A program made the position numbers and the translations under genes. A stretch of 35,715 bases of DNA from contig CABUAW010000023.1 of assembly GCA_902489645.1 (NCBI GenBank), forward strand, positions 1-35,715, read 5' to 3'. Numbering within the stretch: the stretch's first letter is position 1; each line of letters opens with the position of its first letter. This document shows, in pieces, positions 8,424 to 16,499 of the stretch. Below the pieces are notes generated by a model. The model saw nothing but the letters and a program-made list of their open reading frames with translations. It had not been told where the DNA came from and searched no databases. Origin of the DNA: an uncultured Lachnospiraceae bacterium. Lineage in GTDB: Bacteria; Bacillota; Clostridia; Lachnospirales; Lachnospiraceae.

Positions 8424-8597
8424 TTATAAATGTCTGTCCACATCTCCTGCACCATACATCAAACGACGTACCTCCATTACATTATCAATTACTACATAAT
8501 AGATAACGTATTTTTTTACATAGATTCGATAATAAGGATAATCACGTTTTTTGTAGAGTGATACGGTTCAAAAGCAATAGGATTTATTTTCCATGTA
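8424..8597 (-). pseudogene. Remnant of a RelE/ParE-type toxin
   Basis: Read on the minus strand, bases 8567 to 8424 give an open stretch ending YRIYVKKYVIYYVVIDN, then VMEVRRLMYGAGDVDRHL and a stop. This has the pattern of the C-terminal beta strands of RelE/ParE toxins (YRI.V..Y.I.Y.V......V.RI.YG..D). Upstream, the frame is broken by a TGA at 8568-8570, while another frame carries the fitting NPIAFEPY at about 8560-8590, which suggests a frameshift. No antitoxin gene is seen. RelE/ParE toxins are about 90-100 residues, so about half is recognisable. The call is by eye and moderate. Confidence 0.6.
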
Positions 8598-8668
8598 TCG
8601 CACTCCTTACATTACTGAAAAGAGTTTCATTTCAAAACTATCTGTCAGATTTACGTATTCTTCCAGAC

Positions 8669-9109
8669 TTAACTCAATTCTTTAATGCGTTGTATGGTCA
8701 TCTGAACAGCCTTATCAATAAATTGCTGCAGAGGGCCTGTGGAAAGCATGGCAATCCGTGTGTTGCAGCTATCGAAAGGAATGAGAATCCGAAGGGCGTC
8801 GCTCTGTCCGACCGCATTGGCCATTTTCGGGGATAATTCACCGAGAATGGAATCCGGGACGACAATAGCAACGACCCCGACGATAATATCCGCTTTGCCG
8901 ACATTTTTTACAATGGCATTTTCTCCGGTGGCGCCGTCGGTGGCTCCGGCCCGCATCATATTGGAGGTGGCGGCGGAATTGGTTCCCAAAGCCCGGATAA
9001 TGACGGGGAGATTCTTTGGAAGCTGTTTTGTCAGGCTCTCAATATATTGGCGGCCGATACCGCCGCCCTGTCCGTCAACAACGGTGATTAAAATATTTTT
9101 TTCTATCAT
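8669..9109 (-). CDS. DUF3842-family protein of unknown function
   Basis: The protein has 146 residues and resembles DUF3842, a small family found in Clostridia. Visible features are an N-terminal beta strand with a glycine-rich turn (ILITVVDGQGGGIGRQYIESL, residues 5-25), which could bind a nucleotide or phosphate, a second block IIRALGTNSAATSNMMRAGATDGATGENAI, and PFDSCNTRIA near the C terminus. There is no signal peptide or membrane segment, so it is likely cytoplasmic. It starts 16 bases after the prfC stop on the same strand and is probably co-transcribed with it. No function is known to me; the link with release factor 3 is only by position. Confidence 0.8.
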   Translation of the reverse strand: MIEKNILITVVDGQGGGIGRQYIESLTKQLPKNLPVIIRALGTNSAATSNMMRAGATDGATGENAIVKNVGKADIIVGVVAIVVPDSILGELSPKMANAVGQSDALRILIPFDSCNTRIAMLSTGPLQQFIDKAVQMTIQRIKELS

Positions 9110-9125
9110 GTGTACAAATCCCCTT

Positions 9126-10715
9126 TTACCAGCGGCCGAATTCGGATAATTCCAGACCTTTATTTTTATCCAGAACGGTATTGACGGCCCATTCGTGGAT
9201 GAAGAGAAGGAGCGGATTGCCTTTCAGGTCTTTAATCCGTTTCATGTCAGAGGTTCCATTGATACGTGCAACATCTGTATCTGTACTTGTTACCCAGCGG
9301 ATATATTCATGAGGCATGGCGTCCATGCGGATTTCAACGCCATATTCATTTTCCAGACGGAATTTTAATACGTCAAACTGAAGAACGCCGACAACACCGA
9401 CGATGATTTCCTCCATACCCGTATTATATTCCTGGAAAATCTGAATAGCGCCCTCCTGGGCAATCTGGGTAACGCCTTTGATAAATTGCTTACGTTTCAT
9501 AGTATCGACCTGGCGCACCTTTGCAAAATGTTCCGGGGCGAAGGTCGGTATGCCCTCATAAGCGAATGTTTTTCCCGGGACGGAAATCGTATCGCCGATG
9601 GAGAAAATGCCCGGGTCAAAGACGCCGATAATATCTCCCGCATACGCTTCGTCCAGAATCTTTCGCTCCTGGGCCATCAACTGCTGTGGCTGGGAAAGCT
9701 TTAGTTTCTTTTTGCCCTGAACATGATAGACGTCCATGCCGGCTTCAAATTTACCGGAACAGATTCGCATAAAGGCAATACGGTCACGATGGGCTTTATT
9801 CATGTTGGCCTGAATCTTAAAAACAAAGGCGGAAAAATTTTTGTCAAAAGGACTGATTTCACCGGCATCGGATTTCCGGGGCAGCGGGTGGCTTGTCATT
9901 TCCAGGAAGTAGTTGAGGAAAATTTCGATACCGAAATTGGTCAGGGCGGAGCCGAAAAATACCGGGGTCTGTTTGCCGTGGCTCACTTTTTCAATATCAA
10001 ATTCGGCGCTGGCGCCGTCCAGAAGTTCGATATCGTCCTGGAGTGTCTGGAACAGCTCGTCGCCGACCATGCCGAGAAGCTCCGGCGAATCTACGGCGAG
10101 ATTTTCGGAAGCAACCTCCTTTTGGCCGTTGGCAAAGGCGGTAAAGGTAGTTACGTGTTTGGCCCGGCGGTCATAAACACCGCGGAATTCTTTACCGGAG
10201 CCGATGGGCCAGTTGATAGGGCAGGTGCTGATACCGAGAACGGATTCGATTTCGTCCATCAATTCGAATGGGTCGTTGGCGTCCCGGTCCATTTTGTTAA
10301 TAAAAGTAAAAATCGGGATATCCCTGAGTAAACATACTTTAAACAGTTTTTTTGTCTGGGCCTCAACACCCTTGGAGGCATCGATAACCATGACGGCAGA
10401 GTCAGCCGCCATCAGTGTCCGGTAGGTATCTTCGGAGAAGTCCTGATGTCCCGGGGTATCCAGAATGTTAATGCAATATCCGTCGTATTCAAACTGCAGG
10501 ACAGAGGAGGTGACGGAAATACCTCTCTGTTTTTCGATTTCCATCCAGTCGGAAACAGCGTGTTTCGCCGTTTTCTTTCCTTTGACCGAACCGGCCAGAT
10601 TAATGGCGCCGCCGTAAAGCAGGAATTTTTCTGTTAAGGTCGTCTTACCGGCATCCGGATGGGAAATAATGGCAAAAGTTCTTCGTTTATTAATTTCGTC
10701 TTTAAAATCAGCCAA
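9126..10715 (-). CDS. prfC: Peptide chain release factor 3
   Basis: RF3 is a translational GTPase that recycles RF1/RF2 from the ribosome after peptide release. The 529 residues match the family length (about 525-530). The GTPase motifs are in order: G1 HPDAGKTTLTEK (residues about 19-30), the switch I region with QRGISVTSSV, G3 DTPGHQDF (about 90-97) and G4 NKMD (about 144-147). The RF3-specific features KKLKLSQPQQLMAQER and FDVLKFRLENEYGVE are present, which separates it from EF-G and TetM-like proteins. The start codon follows GGAGGTATTCCCTT. A good promoter lies upstream (10761-10790), and the DUF3842 gene follows. Confidence 0.96.
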   Translation of the reverse strand: MADFKDEINKRRTFAIISHPDAGKTTLTEKFLLYGGAINLAGSVKGKKTAKHAVSDWMEIEKQRGISVTSSVLQFEYDGYCINILDTPGHQDFSEDTYRTLMAADSAVMVIDASKGVEAQTKKLFKVCLLRDIPIFTFINKMDRDANDPFELMDEIESVLGISTCPINWPIGSGKEFRGVYDRRAKHVTTFTAFANGQKEVASENLAVDSPELLGMVGDELFQTLQDDIELLDGASAEFDIEKVSHGKQTPVFFGSALTNFGIEIFLNYFLEMTSHPLPRKSDAGEISPFDKNFSAFVFKIQANMNKAHRDRIAFMRICSGKFEAGMDVYHVQGKKKLKLSQPQQLMAQERKILDEAYAGDIIGVFDPGIFSIGDTISVPGKTFAYEGIPTFAPEHFAKVRQVDTMKRKQFIKGVTQIAQEGAIQIFQEYNTGMEEIIVGVVGVLQFDVLKFRLENEYGVEIRMDAMPHEYIRWVTSTDTDVARINGTSDMKRIKDLKGNPLLLFIHEWAVNTVLDKNKGLELSEFGRW

Positions 10716-10760
10716 GGGAATACCTCCAAATCATATCTGTTTCATAATCACTAAATTTAA

Positions 10761-10790
10761 ATTATAACTTATAGCTAAAGTGAGTGTCAA
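10761..10790 (-). promoter_or_regulatory. Promoter of prfC
   Basis: On the minus strand TTGACA (10790-10785) is followed after 18 bases by TATAAT (10766-10761), about 45 bases upstream of the prfC start codon. With a 17-base spacer the overlapping TTATAA fits too. Confidence 0.7.
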
Positions 10791-10799
10791 TATTAAAGA

Positions 10800-10828
10800 T
10801 TGACTTATATAAAATCACTGATTAAAAT
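10800..10828 (+). promoter_or_regulatory. Possible divergent promoter for the phosphatase-fold gene
   Basis: TTGACT (10800-10805), a 17-base spacer and TAAAAT (10823-10828) lie back to back with the prfC promoter. The transcript would start almost on the ribosome binding site at 10834, so the true start may differ. Confidence 0.4.
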
Positions 10829-10851
10829 AGGTAAAAAGGAGTGTGAAAAGA

Positions 10852-11985
10852 ATGGAAAAAGTAGAAAAAAGACGAAAAAGAGGCAGGGCGGCGCTGCTCG
10901 TTAGGGCAGTGCTTATTCTGATTTTGGCGCTGATTCTTGTTGTTGCCGGATATGTGATTTATCTGCAGGCAAATTATTATCGGATAGAGGACCACGCAGT
11001 TCTGGAAATAGAGCATAATATGGAGGAATCTCTGAAAACAGGCAATACATATACGGCGGTAACGTACAATATCGGCTTCGGCGCCTATGGACCGGACTAT
11101 AGTTTTTTTATGGATACGGGAGAGATGAAGGACGGGACGAAAACCTCGGGAACATACGGAAAGGCGATAAGTCTGGCTTCTGTCGAGGAACATACGCAAG
11201 GGGCTCTGGAGGTTATTGAAAGTTTGGATGCGGACTTTTATCTGCTCCAGGAAGTGGATGTGGATGCGGACCGGAGTTATCATGTCAATCAGGAAGATAT
11301 TTTTAAAACAGCCTTGGCGGAGTATGCCAGCGTTTTTGCCAATAATTTTCATTCGGCCTATTTGTTTTACCCGTTTAACGACCCCCACGGTGCGGTTCAG
11401 GCCGGGCTGTTGAGCTTTAGCCGATATCATATTTCAGAGGCGGAGCGGCGCAGCTACCCGGTGGATAACAGTTTTATTACAAAGTTCACAGATTTGGACC
11501 GTTGCTTTGCGCAGATGCGTATTCCAGTGGAGGATGGTCATGAACTGGTGCTGATTAACAGCCATATGTCGGCTTATGACGAGGGCGGAACAATCCGGGC
11601 TCAGCAGTTGGAATTATTAAATACAGTGATGGCTGAGGAATATGCCAAGGGTAACTATGTCATTGTCGGCGGAGACTTTAATCATGCGATGGGTGCGGAG
11701 GTTGCCGAAGGATTTCCTTCAGAGCAAAAATTTCCGGACTGGGTTGCCGTGCTGACGGAGGAAGATTTGGCGGATAATGTCCGGATTGTGCGCGCAGATA
11801 ATGAACTGGAGGTGCCGACCTGCCGGGGTGCTGACATTGTATATACGAAGGGCGTCAATTATACGACGGTTGTCGACGGCTTTCTTGTAACGGATAATGT
11901 CCGGGCCTTTGCGGAAAATATGGATACGGATTTTGCTTATAGCGACCATAATCCTGTAAAACTGCAATTTGAGCTGATTAAGTAA
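10852..11985 (+). CDS. Membrane-anchored endonuclease/exonuclease/phosphatase family protein
   Basis: The protein has 377 residues: a basic N terminus (KVEKRRKRGR), one membrane segment (residues about 15-36, LLVRAVLILILALILVVAGY) and an outward-facing catalytic domain. The EEP-fold motifs are in order: TAVTYNIGFG, FYLLQEVDVDA (metal-binding Glu), LINSHMSAYD, VGGDFNHAMG and SDHNPVKL at the end. Such enzymes hydrolyse phosphodiester or phosphomonoester bonds in nucleic acids, phosphoinositides or sphingomyelin; the substrate here is unknown, and outside the cell a lipid or extracellular DNA is possible. The ATG at 10852 has AAAAAGGAG 10 bases upstream; a GTG at 10843 would sit too close to it. 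Confidence 0.88.
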   Translation: MEKVEKRRKRGRAALLVRAVLILILALILVVAGYVIYLQANYYRIEDHAVLEIEHNMEESLKTGNTYTAVTYNIGFGAYGPDYSFFMDTGEMKDGTKTSGTYGKAISLASVEEHTQGALEVIESLDADFYLLQEVDVDADRSYHVNQEDIFKTALAEYASVFANNFHSAYLFYPFNDPHGAVQAGLLSFSRYHISEAERRSYPVDNSFITKFTDLDRCFAQMRIPVEDGHELVLINSHMSAYDEGGTIRAQQLELLNTVMAEEYAKGNYVIVGGDFNHAMGAEVAEGFPSEQKFPDWVAVLTEEDLADNVRIVRADNELEVPTCRGADIVYTKGVNYTTVVDGFLVTDNVRAFAENMDTDFAYSDHNPVKLQFELIK

Positions 11986-11994
11986 AATAAGTGA

Positions 11995-12023
11995 TTGTTC
12001 CGGCGGAGGGTTAATGGTATACT
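11995..12023 (+). promoter_or_regulatory. Promoter of the cysteine-tail protein gene
   Basis: TTGTTC (11995-12000), a 17-base spacer and TATACT (12018-12023) lie 43 bases before the ATG at 12067. The -10 box is good and the -35 box has two mismatches. Confidence 0.5.
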
Positions 12024-12066
12024 GTCTAAAGGGCTTGTGACTTTGGCTTGGAAAGGTGGTAATACG

Positions 12067-12570
12067 ATGAATCATATTCAGGAGATAGAAACTTCCGTTG
12101 GGACTTTTATGGCCAGCCGGGTGGAATTTTATGAAAATGGAGCGGTAAAATCCGCAGAGCCGGAACAGCAGGTATTTTACAGCCATGAAACCGGACTGTA
12201 TATTGCCTACGATAATACGCCGCTGAGAGACGAGGAACATTTGCCGACATTGGAATTTGAGGCCGATGGCCGGGTGAAGGCGCTTCGGACAGTCGGCACA
12301 GGATTGATTTGCCGTTCAAAAGACGGGGGTGTGCTTCGGATTGGCGCCCAGTGGCGGCCGGACCCTCGGGATACGGGGGCGAATGTACTGATTCCGATTC
12401 GCATACAGTTTTTGGAAAATGAATTGCTGGTGACGGACAGTGATGGAAAGGAACAGCGTTTGCCATTGGACGTCTATGAGATTCAGGTAGATTATCTGAC
12501 GGATAATATCGTCATGGCCGGCGGCTGCGGGGACTGCAGTACGTGTAACGGATGCTGTAATATCGGATAG
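12067..12570 (+). CDS. Unknown protein with a C-terminal cysteine cluster
   Basis: I do not recognise the family with certainty. The protein has 167 residues without signal peptide or membrane segment. The body is beta-rich with turns such as FYENGAVKS and LEFEADGRVKAL, recalling MORN-like or WG-type antiparallel strands, so a small beta-sheet domain is likely. The last 14 residues hold CGDCSTCNGCC: Cys154, 157, 160, 163 and 164, a C-x2-C-x2-C-x2-CC spacing suited to binding a metal or an iron-sulfur cluster. The ATG at 12067 is preceded by AAAGGTGG; an upstream in-frame ATG at 11995 lies inside the promoter. It is flanked by its own promoter and a terminator, so it appears to be a single-gene unit. 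Confidence 0.75.
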   Translation: MNHIQEIETSVGTFMASRVEFYENGAVKSAEPEQQVFYSHETGLYIAYDNTPLRDEEHLPTLEFEADGRVKALRTVGTGLICRSKDGGVLRIGAQWRPDPRDTGANVLIPIRIQFLENELLVTDSDGKEQRLPLDVYEIQVDYLTDNIVMAGGCGDCSTCNGCCNIG

Positions 12571-12618
12571 TCAACGAAACAGGTATAGCGCACAGGCGCA
12601 GTTTTCCTGGTGAATCGC

Positions 12619-12650
12619 AGGGGTGGCTTATAAGGCCGCCCCTGTTTTTT
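12619..12650 (+). terminator. Intrinsic terminator
   Basis: AGGGGTGGC (12619-12627) pairs with GCCGCCCCT (12635-12643) with one G-T pair and a 7-base loop, followed by GTTTTTT. It ends the transcript of the cysteine-tail gene. Confidence 0.85.
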
Positions 12651-12700
12651 GTCGATTTTTGGGGAAAATGTGAACACTTCGTGAAACTTTTATAAAGAAC

Positions 12701-12752
12701 CATAAATTTTTATGTGAAATAATTGACATATATTTTTGGGAAATGTTACAAT
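12701..12752 (+). promoter_or_regulatory. Citrate synthase promoter with two palindromes
   Basis: TTGACA (12723-12728) and TACAAT (12747-12752) are 18 bases apart; TTACAA at 17 fits too. CATAAA/TTTATG (12701-12714) forms a palindrome just upstream. TGTGAA-ATAA-TTGACA (12713-12728), which includes the -35 box, resembles a Rex operator (TGTTAA-N4-TTAACA in Clostridia) with one change per half. Promoter likely; operator reading is speculative. Confidence 0.6.
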
Positions 12753-12785
12753 TTAATGAAATAGTTAAATGGAGGTGTATATCTT

Positions 12786-14150
12786 ATGGAGCAGAAAGAG
12801 AAAATGAGTCTTGTAGAGTATACAGATATATACGGAAAGATATGCGAGAATACAGATTTGATTTCGGCAGAGCTTTTTGATGAATTTGGTGTGAAGCGGG
12901 GGCTTCGTGATAAGAATGGAAATGGCGTTTTATCCGGGCTGACGCACATTTCAAAGATTGAAGCATTTAAGAATGTGAATGGTGAGAAGGTGCCCTGCGA
13001 CGGCAAGCTGTGGTACCGGGGGTATAGTATTATAGATTTGGTCAAAGGGTTTCACGGAGAGCGTTTCGGTTATGAAGAAACAGCGTATCTGCTTTTATTT
13101 GGCCGTCTGCCGAATCTGGCTGAGCTTGAAGAATTTAAGGGGGTTTTGAATGCCAGCCGGACATTGCCGACAAACTTTACGAGGGACGTTATTATGAAAG
13201 CGCCGAGTAAGGATATTATGAATTCAATGACAAAAAGTGTGCTGACACTGGCTTCCTATGACGACAATATGGCGGACCCGTCCATCAGCAATGTACTGCG
13301 CCAGTGTTTACAGTTAATTGCCATTCTCCCGATGTTGGCCGTATATGGTTATCATGCGTACAATCATTATGAATGTGGCGACAGCTTTTATATCCATCGG
13401 CCGGACGAAAATCTTTCGACGGCGGAAAATATTCTTCTGATGCTTCGGCCGGATAAGACGTATACCCAATTGGAAGCAAAGGTTCTGGATATTGCCCTCG
13501 TGTTACATATGGAACATGGCGGCGGCAACAATTCGACATTTACGACCCGTGTCGTATCTTCGGCCGGTTCGGATACGTATTCGGTAGTGGCGGCGGCCTT
13601 ATCTTCATTGAAGGGGCCAAAGCACGGCGGGGCGAATATTAAGGTTGTCGAGATGATGCGGGATATGCGCGAACAGGTTTCGGATTTGAATGATGAGGAC
13701 GCCATCAAAGAATATCTCGGGAAACTTCTGGATAAACAGGCCTTTGATAAAAAAGGACTGATTTACGGTATGGGTCATGCGGTATATTCCCTTTCTGACC
13801 CGAGAGCGCGTATTTTTAAGAGCTTCGTAGAACGGCTGGCAAAAGCGAAGGGCCGGGAAGAAGAATTCCGTATTTATTCGGCGGTGGAGCGTCTGGCGCC
13901 GGAAGTAATCGCAGAAAAACGGAAGATTTATAAGGGCGTCAGCGCCAACGTGGATTTCTACAGCGGTTTTGTATACAACATGCTGGATATTCCGTTGGAA
14001 TTGTATACACCTATTTTTGCTATGGCACGAATTGTCGGATGGAGCGCCCATCGCATTGAGGAGCTGGTCAATGTGGATAAGATTATCCGTCCGGCCTATT
14101 TGAGTATTATGGAAGAAAAGGAATACAAGCCTTTGGAGGATAGAGGATAA
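12786..14150 (+). CDS. gltA: Citrate synthase
   Basis: It condenses oxaloacetate and acetyl-CoA to citrate, the entry to the oxidative branch leading to glutamate in anaerobes with a partial TCA cycle. The 454 residues include an N-terminal extension of about 70 residues before WYRGYSI, as in other clostridial citrate synthases of about 450 residues. The active-site blocks are present: LHMEHGGGNNSTFTTRVV, GPKHGGANIKVVEMM (catalytic His), GMGHAVYSLSDPRA (catalytic His) and ANVDFYSGFVY (catalytic Asp). A 2-methylcitrate synthase activity cannot be excluded. GGAGGTG stands 9 bases or so before the ATG. The stop overlaps the start of the following lipoprotein gene by one base. Confidence 0.95.
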   Translation: MEQKEKMSLVEYTDIYGKICENTDLISAELFDEFGVKRGLRDKNGNGVLSGLTHISKIEAFKNVNGEKVPCDGKLWYRGYSIIDLVKGFHGERFGYEETAYLLLFGRLPNLAELEEFKGVLNASRTLPTNFTRDVIMKAPSKDIMNSMTKSVLTLASYDDNMADPSISNVLRQCLQLIAILPMLAVYGYHAYNHYECGDSFYIHRPDENLSTAENILLMLRPDKTYTQLEAKVLDIALVLHMEHGGGNNSTFTTRVVSSAGSDTYSVVAAALSSLKGPKHGGANIKVVEMMRDMREQVSDLNDEDAIKEYLGKLLDKQAFDKKGLIYGMGHAVYSLSDPRARIFKSFVERLAKAKGREEEFRIYSAVERLAPEVIAEKRKIYKGVSANVDFYSGFVYNMLDIPLELYTPIFAMARIVGWSAHRIEELVNVDKIIRPAYLSIMEEKEYKPLEDRG

Positions 14151-15085
14151 TGGGAAACTGGTTAAAAAAACTGATACGTATTTCTCTTGTCACCGTGCTT
14201 TTGGCCGCCTGTCTGACGGGATGCGGTGGTAAAAAGGAAGAAGAAACAGAGACAGAAGCGCCGGAAAGCAGCCCGGCCGCAAGCGAAGAACTGGATGCCA
14301 AAGTGGGTCAGGTGGTATCTTTGAAAAGCGGCGCACTCATTATAGAAACCGACGATGGAAAAACATTGGAATTTGACGTTTCCGGTGTGAATAAGGTAAA
14401 TAGAGAAGCCATATTGGAGGGCAACACGGTGGCCGTAGTTTACAGCGGTATATTGAGCGGAACGGATACGGATGCCGTGACTGTGGAATTGGTGATTGCC
14501 ATGGATGCGGATAATGCGTCCGGCGGTGGAGTTACCGGTTCTTTGTCAACCGGCAGGAGCCAGATGTCAGGAACCGTTGTGGAGTATATTGAGGGCGCCA
14601 AGCTGGTGATTGAAAGCTCCGCAGATGGCGAGTATTACTATTTTTCAGTGGAAGATGCGGTCATAAGTGATTCTGCGGATATTGAAGAAGGAGATACGGT
14701 TACGGTCGCTTATACCGGTGATATTCAGGGCGATGATTTGGTTCCGGCGGACAGAATTACGGTGAGTAATTCGGGCAGCGGCAGTTCGGGCGGCGCTTCT
14801 TCCTCAGGAGTATCGGGCAGCAGCAGTTCGGGAGATGCTTCGACCAGCGGCGCTTCCGGAAATAGTTTCGCTTCGGATACAATCCGGGGAACGGTGGTCA
14901 CAGCATCCATGAATACGGTGACGATAAGGACCAGCGGCGGCACGCGGTATACGTTTTCAACGATAGATGCCGAGATGGGTTCGGTGGACAGTCTGGAAGA
15001 AGGAATGTCCGTTACTTTATATTACACGGGCGACCTTTCAGAAGGTGCGGAAACCGTTACGGTAACTTCCGTGGAAGTGAATTAA
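14150..15085 (+). CDS. Lipoprotein with three repeated beta domains (DUF5666-like)
   Basis: The protein has 311 residues. It starts with a lipoprotein signal: basic residues, a hydrophobic core and the lipobox LTGC with Cys25 as the lipid anchor, so it sits on the outer face of the cell membrane. An acidic stretch (residues about 29-48) is followed by three related domains: residues about 50-123 (GQVVSLKSGALIIETDDG..., EGNTVAVVYSG), 138-205 (GTVVEYIEGAKLVIESS..., EGDTVTVAYTGDI) and 245-311 (GTVVTASMNTVTIRTSGG..., EGMSVTLYYTGDL). A Ser/Gly linker (about 206-242) separates the last two. This resembles DUF5666-type small barrels; function unknown. Its ATG overlaps the citrate synthase stop by one base (TAATG), so translation may be coupled, but no functional link is known. 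Confidence 0.85.
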   Translation: MGNWLKKLIRISLVTVLLAACLTGCGGKKEEETETEAPESSPAASEELDAKVGQVVSLKSGALIIETDDGKTLEFDVSGVNKVNREAILEGNTVAVVYSGILSGTDTDAVTVELVIAMDADNASGGGVTGSLSTGRSQMSGTVVEYIEGAKLVIESSADGEYYYFSVEDAVISDSADIEEGDTVTVAYTGDIQGDDLVPADRITVSNSGSGSSGGASSSGVSGSSSSGDASTSGASGNSFASDTIRGTVVTASMNTVTIRTSGGTRYTFSTIDAEMGSVDSLEEGMSVTLYYTGDLSEGAETVTVTSVEVN

Positions 15086-15107
15086 ATAAATATTTGTACA
15101 AAAAGAG

Positions 15108-15137
15108 GGCTCCAGGATTTCTCCTGGAGCCTTGTTT
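15108..15137. terminator. Bidirectional terminator between lipoprotein and larA genes
   Basis: A perfect 10-bp stem, GGCTCCAGGA (15108-15117) and TCCTGGAGCC (15122-15131) with a TTTC loop, has AAAAAGAG on the left and TTGTTTTAT on the right. It can end both converging transcripts. Confidence 0.88.
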
Positions 15138-15164
15138 TATAGATATGTAATTTCTTGATTCACA

Positions 15165-16442
15165 TTAATCTCTTACAACAACAGAGATACCATTAGGGAT
15201 ACATGTCAAGCTGGCGTTTTCACCTTTTAATTCTCTTGCGCGTGCATAAGCAGCTTCAAGTGTTGGGAAATATTCAGCTTTCATATCTCGAATCATCTGT
15301 GCCTGTTCAGGCTCTGCAACAAAGAGAACTTTGTGTTTGCAGAGGATACGGCAGTAAATCTGTGAACACCACTGGTCAGCTACGGTATCTTCCTGAGCAG
15401 TTGCCATACATTCATCATAGAAAGCCTGAGCGGATTCAGCTTCGGCGATGGAACGATAGTACTGTTCGCCGCCGTGACCGTCAGAACATGTAGCCAACAT
15501 AATCATAACAGCATCCGGATTTGCGGTAGCTTCGCCGGCGCTCATACCCTTTGAACACTGATAAGCGTTCTGGTCAAGTGGGTAACCGCCGTTTGTTGTG
15601 ATAACGATATCTGCTGGAGCTGGTTTAACAACGCAATATTTAGCGAGGAAATCAGCGCCCTGGCGGTGTGCTGTGTTAAAGTTTCCTGCGAAAGCGGCCA
15701 CGGTCTTCTTATCTTCATCGATAACAACGTTACAGATAAATGCCAGTTTAGCCATTTCAGCAGCAGCAACCATATCTTCATGGATAGGGTTCTTGTCCAG
15801 GATACCGGTACGTGCATATGGGCTGTCAATGAATTTCGAACAATGGTTACCCATAACGGTTACGGCATCACAGATACCCGGAAGAACACTCTTACGTCCG
15901 CCGGAGAAGCCAGCGAAGAAGTGAGCTTCGATGAAACCTTCTGCAACAAGAAGGGATGCGTTTAATGCGACTTTATCGATAATACAATCCGGACCGGATG
16001 GTAATTTGCCAACCTTGCCATTTCTTTCAGGGTCATGAGCGTCATGGACAACAATGTTGTCTTTAAATTCTTCATAGAGAGCATCGCCGAGTTTGCTCTT
16101 TAATTCTTCTACAGTTGTCTGACGATGGAAACCGGTAGCAACAAGAAGTGTGATTTTGATGTCCGGATTGCCCATTCTCAGTTCACGAATCATATGAGGA
16201 AGGATATCCTGGCTTGGTACAGGACGTGTATGGTCACTGATGATAATTGTACAGTCCGGTTTTCCTTTGGCAAGTTCAAAAAGACGAGGGCTGTCAATTG
16301 GATGTTCCATAGCTTCAGCAACGATATCATAACCGCTCTTGTCGCTGCGTAATTCATCAATATTGGAAGTTAATACGGGAGTATCGTCTGGAACTTCCAA
16401 ATCAAGTGTTGTTTTTCCGTAAAGAAAATTTACTGTTTTCAT
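15165..16442 (-). CDS. larA: LarA-family nickel-dependent 2-hydroxyacid racemase
   Basis: LarA enzymes interconvert D- and L-lactate or epimerise other 2-hydroxy acids using a nickel-pincer nucleotide. The 425 residues match the family. The catalytic residues seen are Asp70 and Arg73 (SDHTRPVP), His106 (TGFHRQ), His174 (EAHFFAGFSGGRK), Lys184 (cofactor attachment) and His200 (GNHC); the last three have the same numbers as in Lactobacillus plantarum LarA. The cofactor-making genes larB, larC and larE are not in the window. The RBS AAGGAGGAC precedes the ATG. It stands alone with its own promoter. Lactate is the default substrate, but many homologues act on other acids, so larA is used as a family name. 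Confidence 0.88.
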   Translation of the reverse strand: MKTVNFLYGKTTLDLEVPDDTPVLTSNIDELRSDKSGYDIVAEAMEHPIDSPRLFELAKGKPDCTIIISDHTRPVPSQDILPHMIRELRMGNPDIKITLLVATGFHRQTTVEELKSKLGDALYEEFKDNIVVHDAHDPERNGKVGKLPSGPDCIIDKVALNASLLVAEGFIEAHFFAGFSGGRKSVLPGICDAVTVMGNHCSKFIDSPYARTGILDKNPIHEDMVAAAEMAKLAFICNVVIDEDKKTVAAFAGNFNTAHRQGADFLAKYCVVKPAPADIVITTNGGYPLDQNAYQCSKGMSAGEATANPDAVMIMLATCSDGHGGEQYYRSIAEAESAQAFYDECMATAQEDTVADQWCSQIYCRILCKHKVLFVAEPEQAQMIRDMKAEYFPTLEAAYARARELKGENASLTCIPNGISVVVRD

Positions 16443-16499
16443 AAATGTCCTCCTTATAAATCCTACATAATAGCATAATTAGAAACCGCAATCTTTCTG

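Larger units (their letters stand above)
8150..8668. other. 519-base gap with hairpins and a gene remnant
   Basis: No intact gene is seen. The gap holds three hairpins (8218-8253, 8323-8351, 8375-8411) and, on the minus strand, the decayed C-terminal half of a RelE/ParE-like toxin (8424-8597). It lies between the nuclease gene and the 3' end of the DUF3842 gene and looks like an accessory insertion site. Confidence 0.6.
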
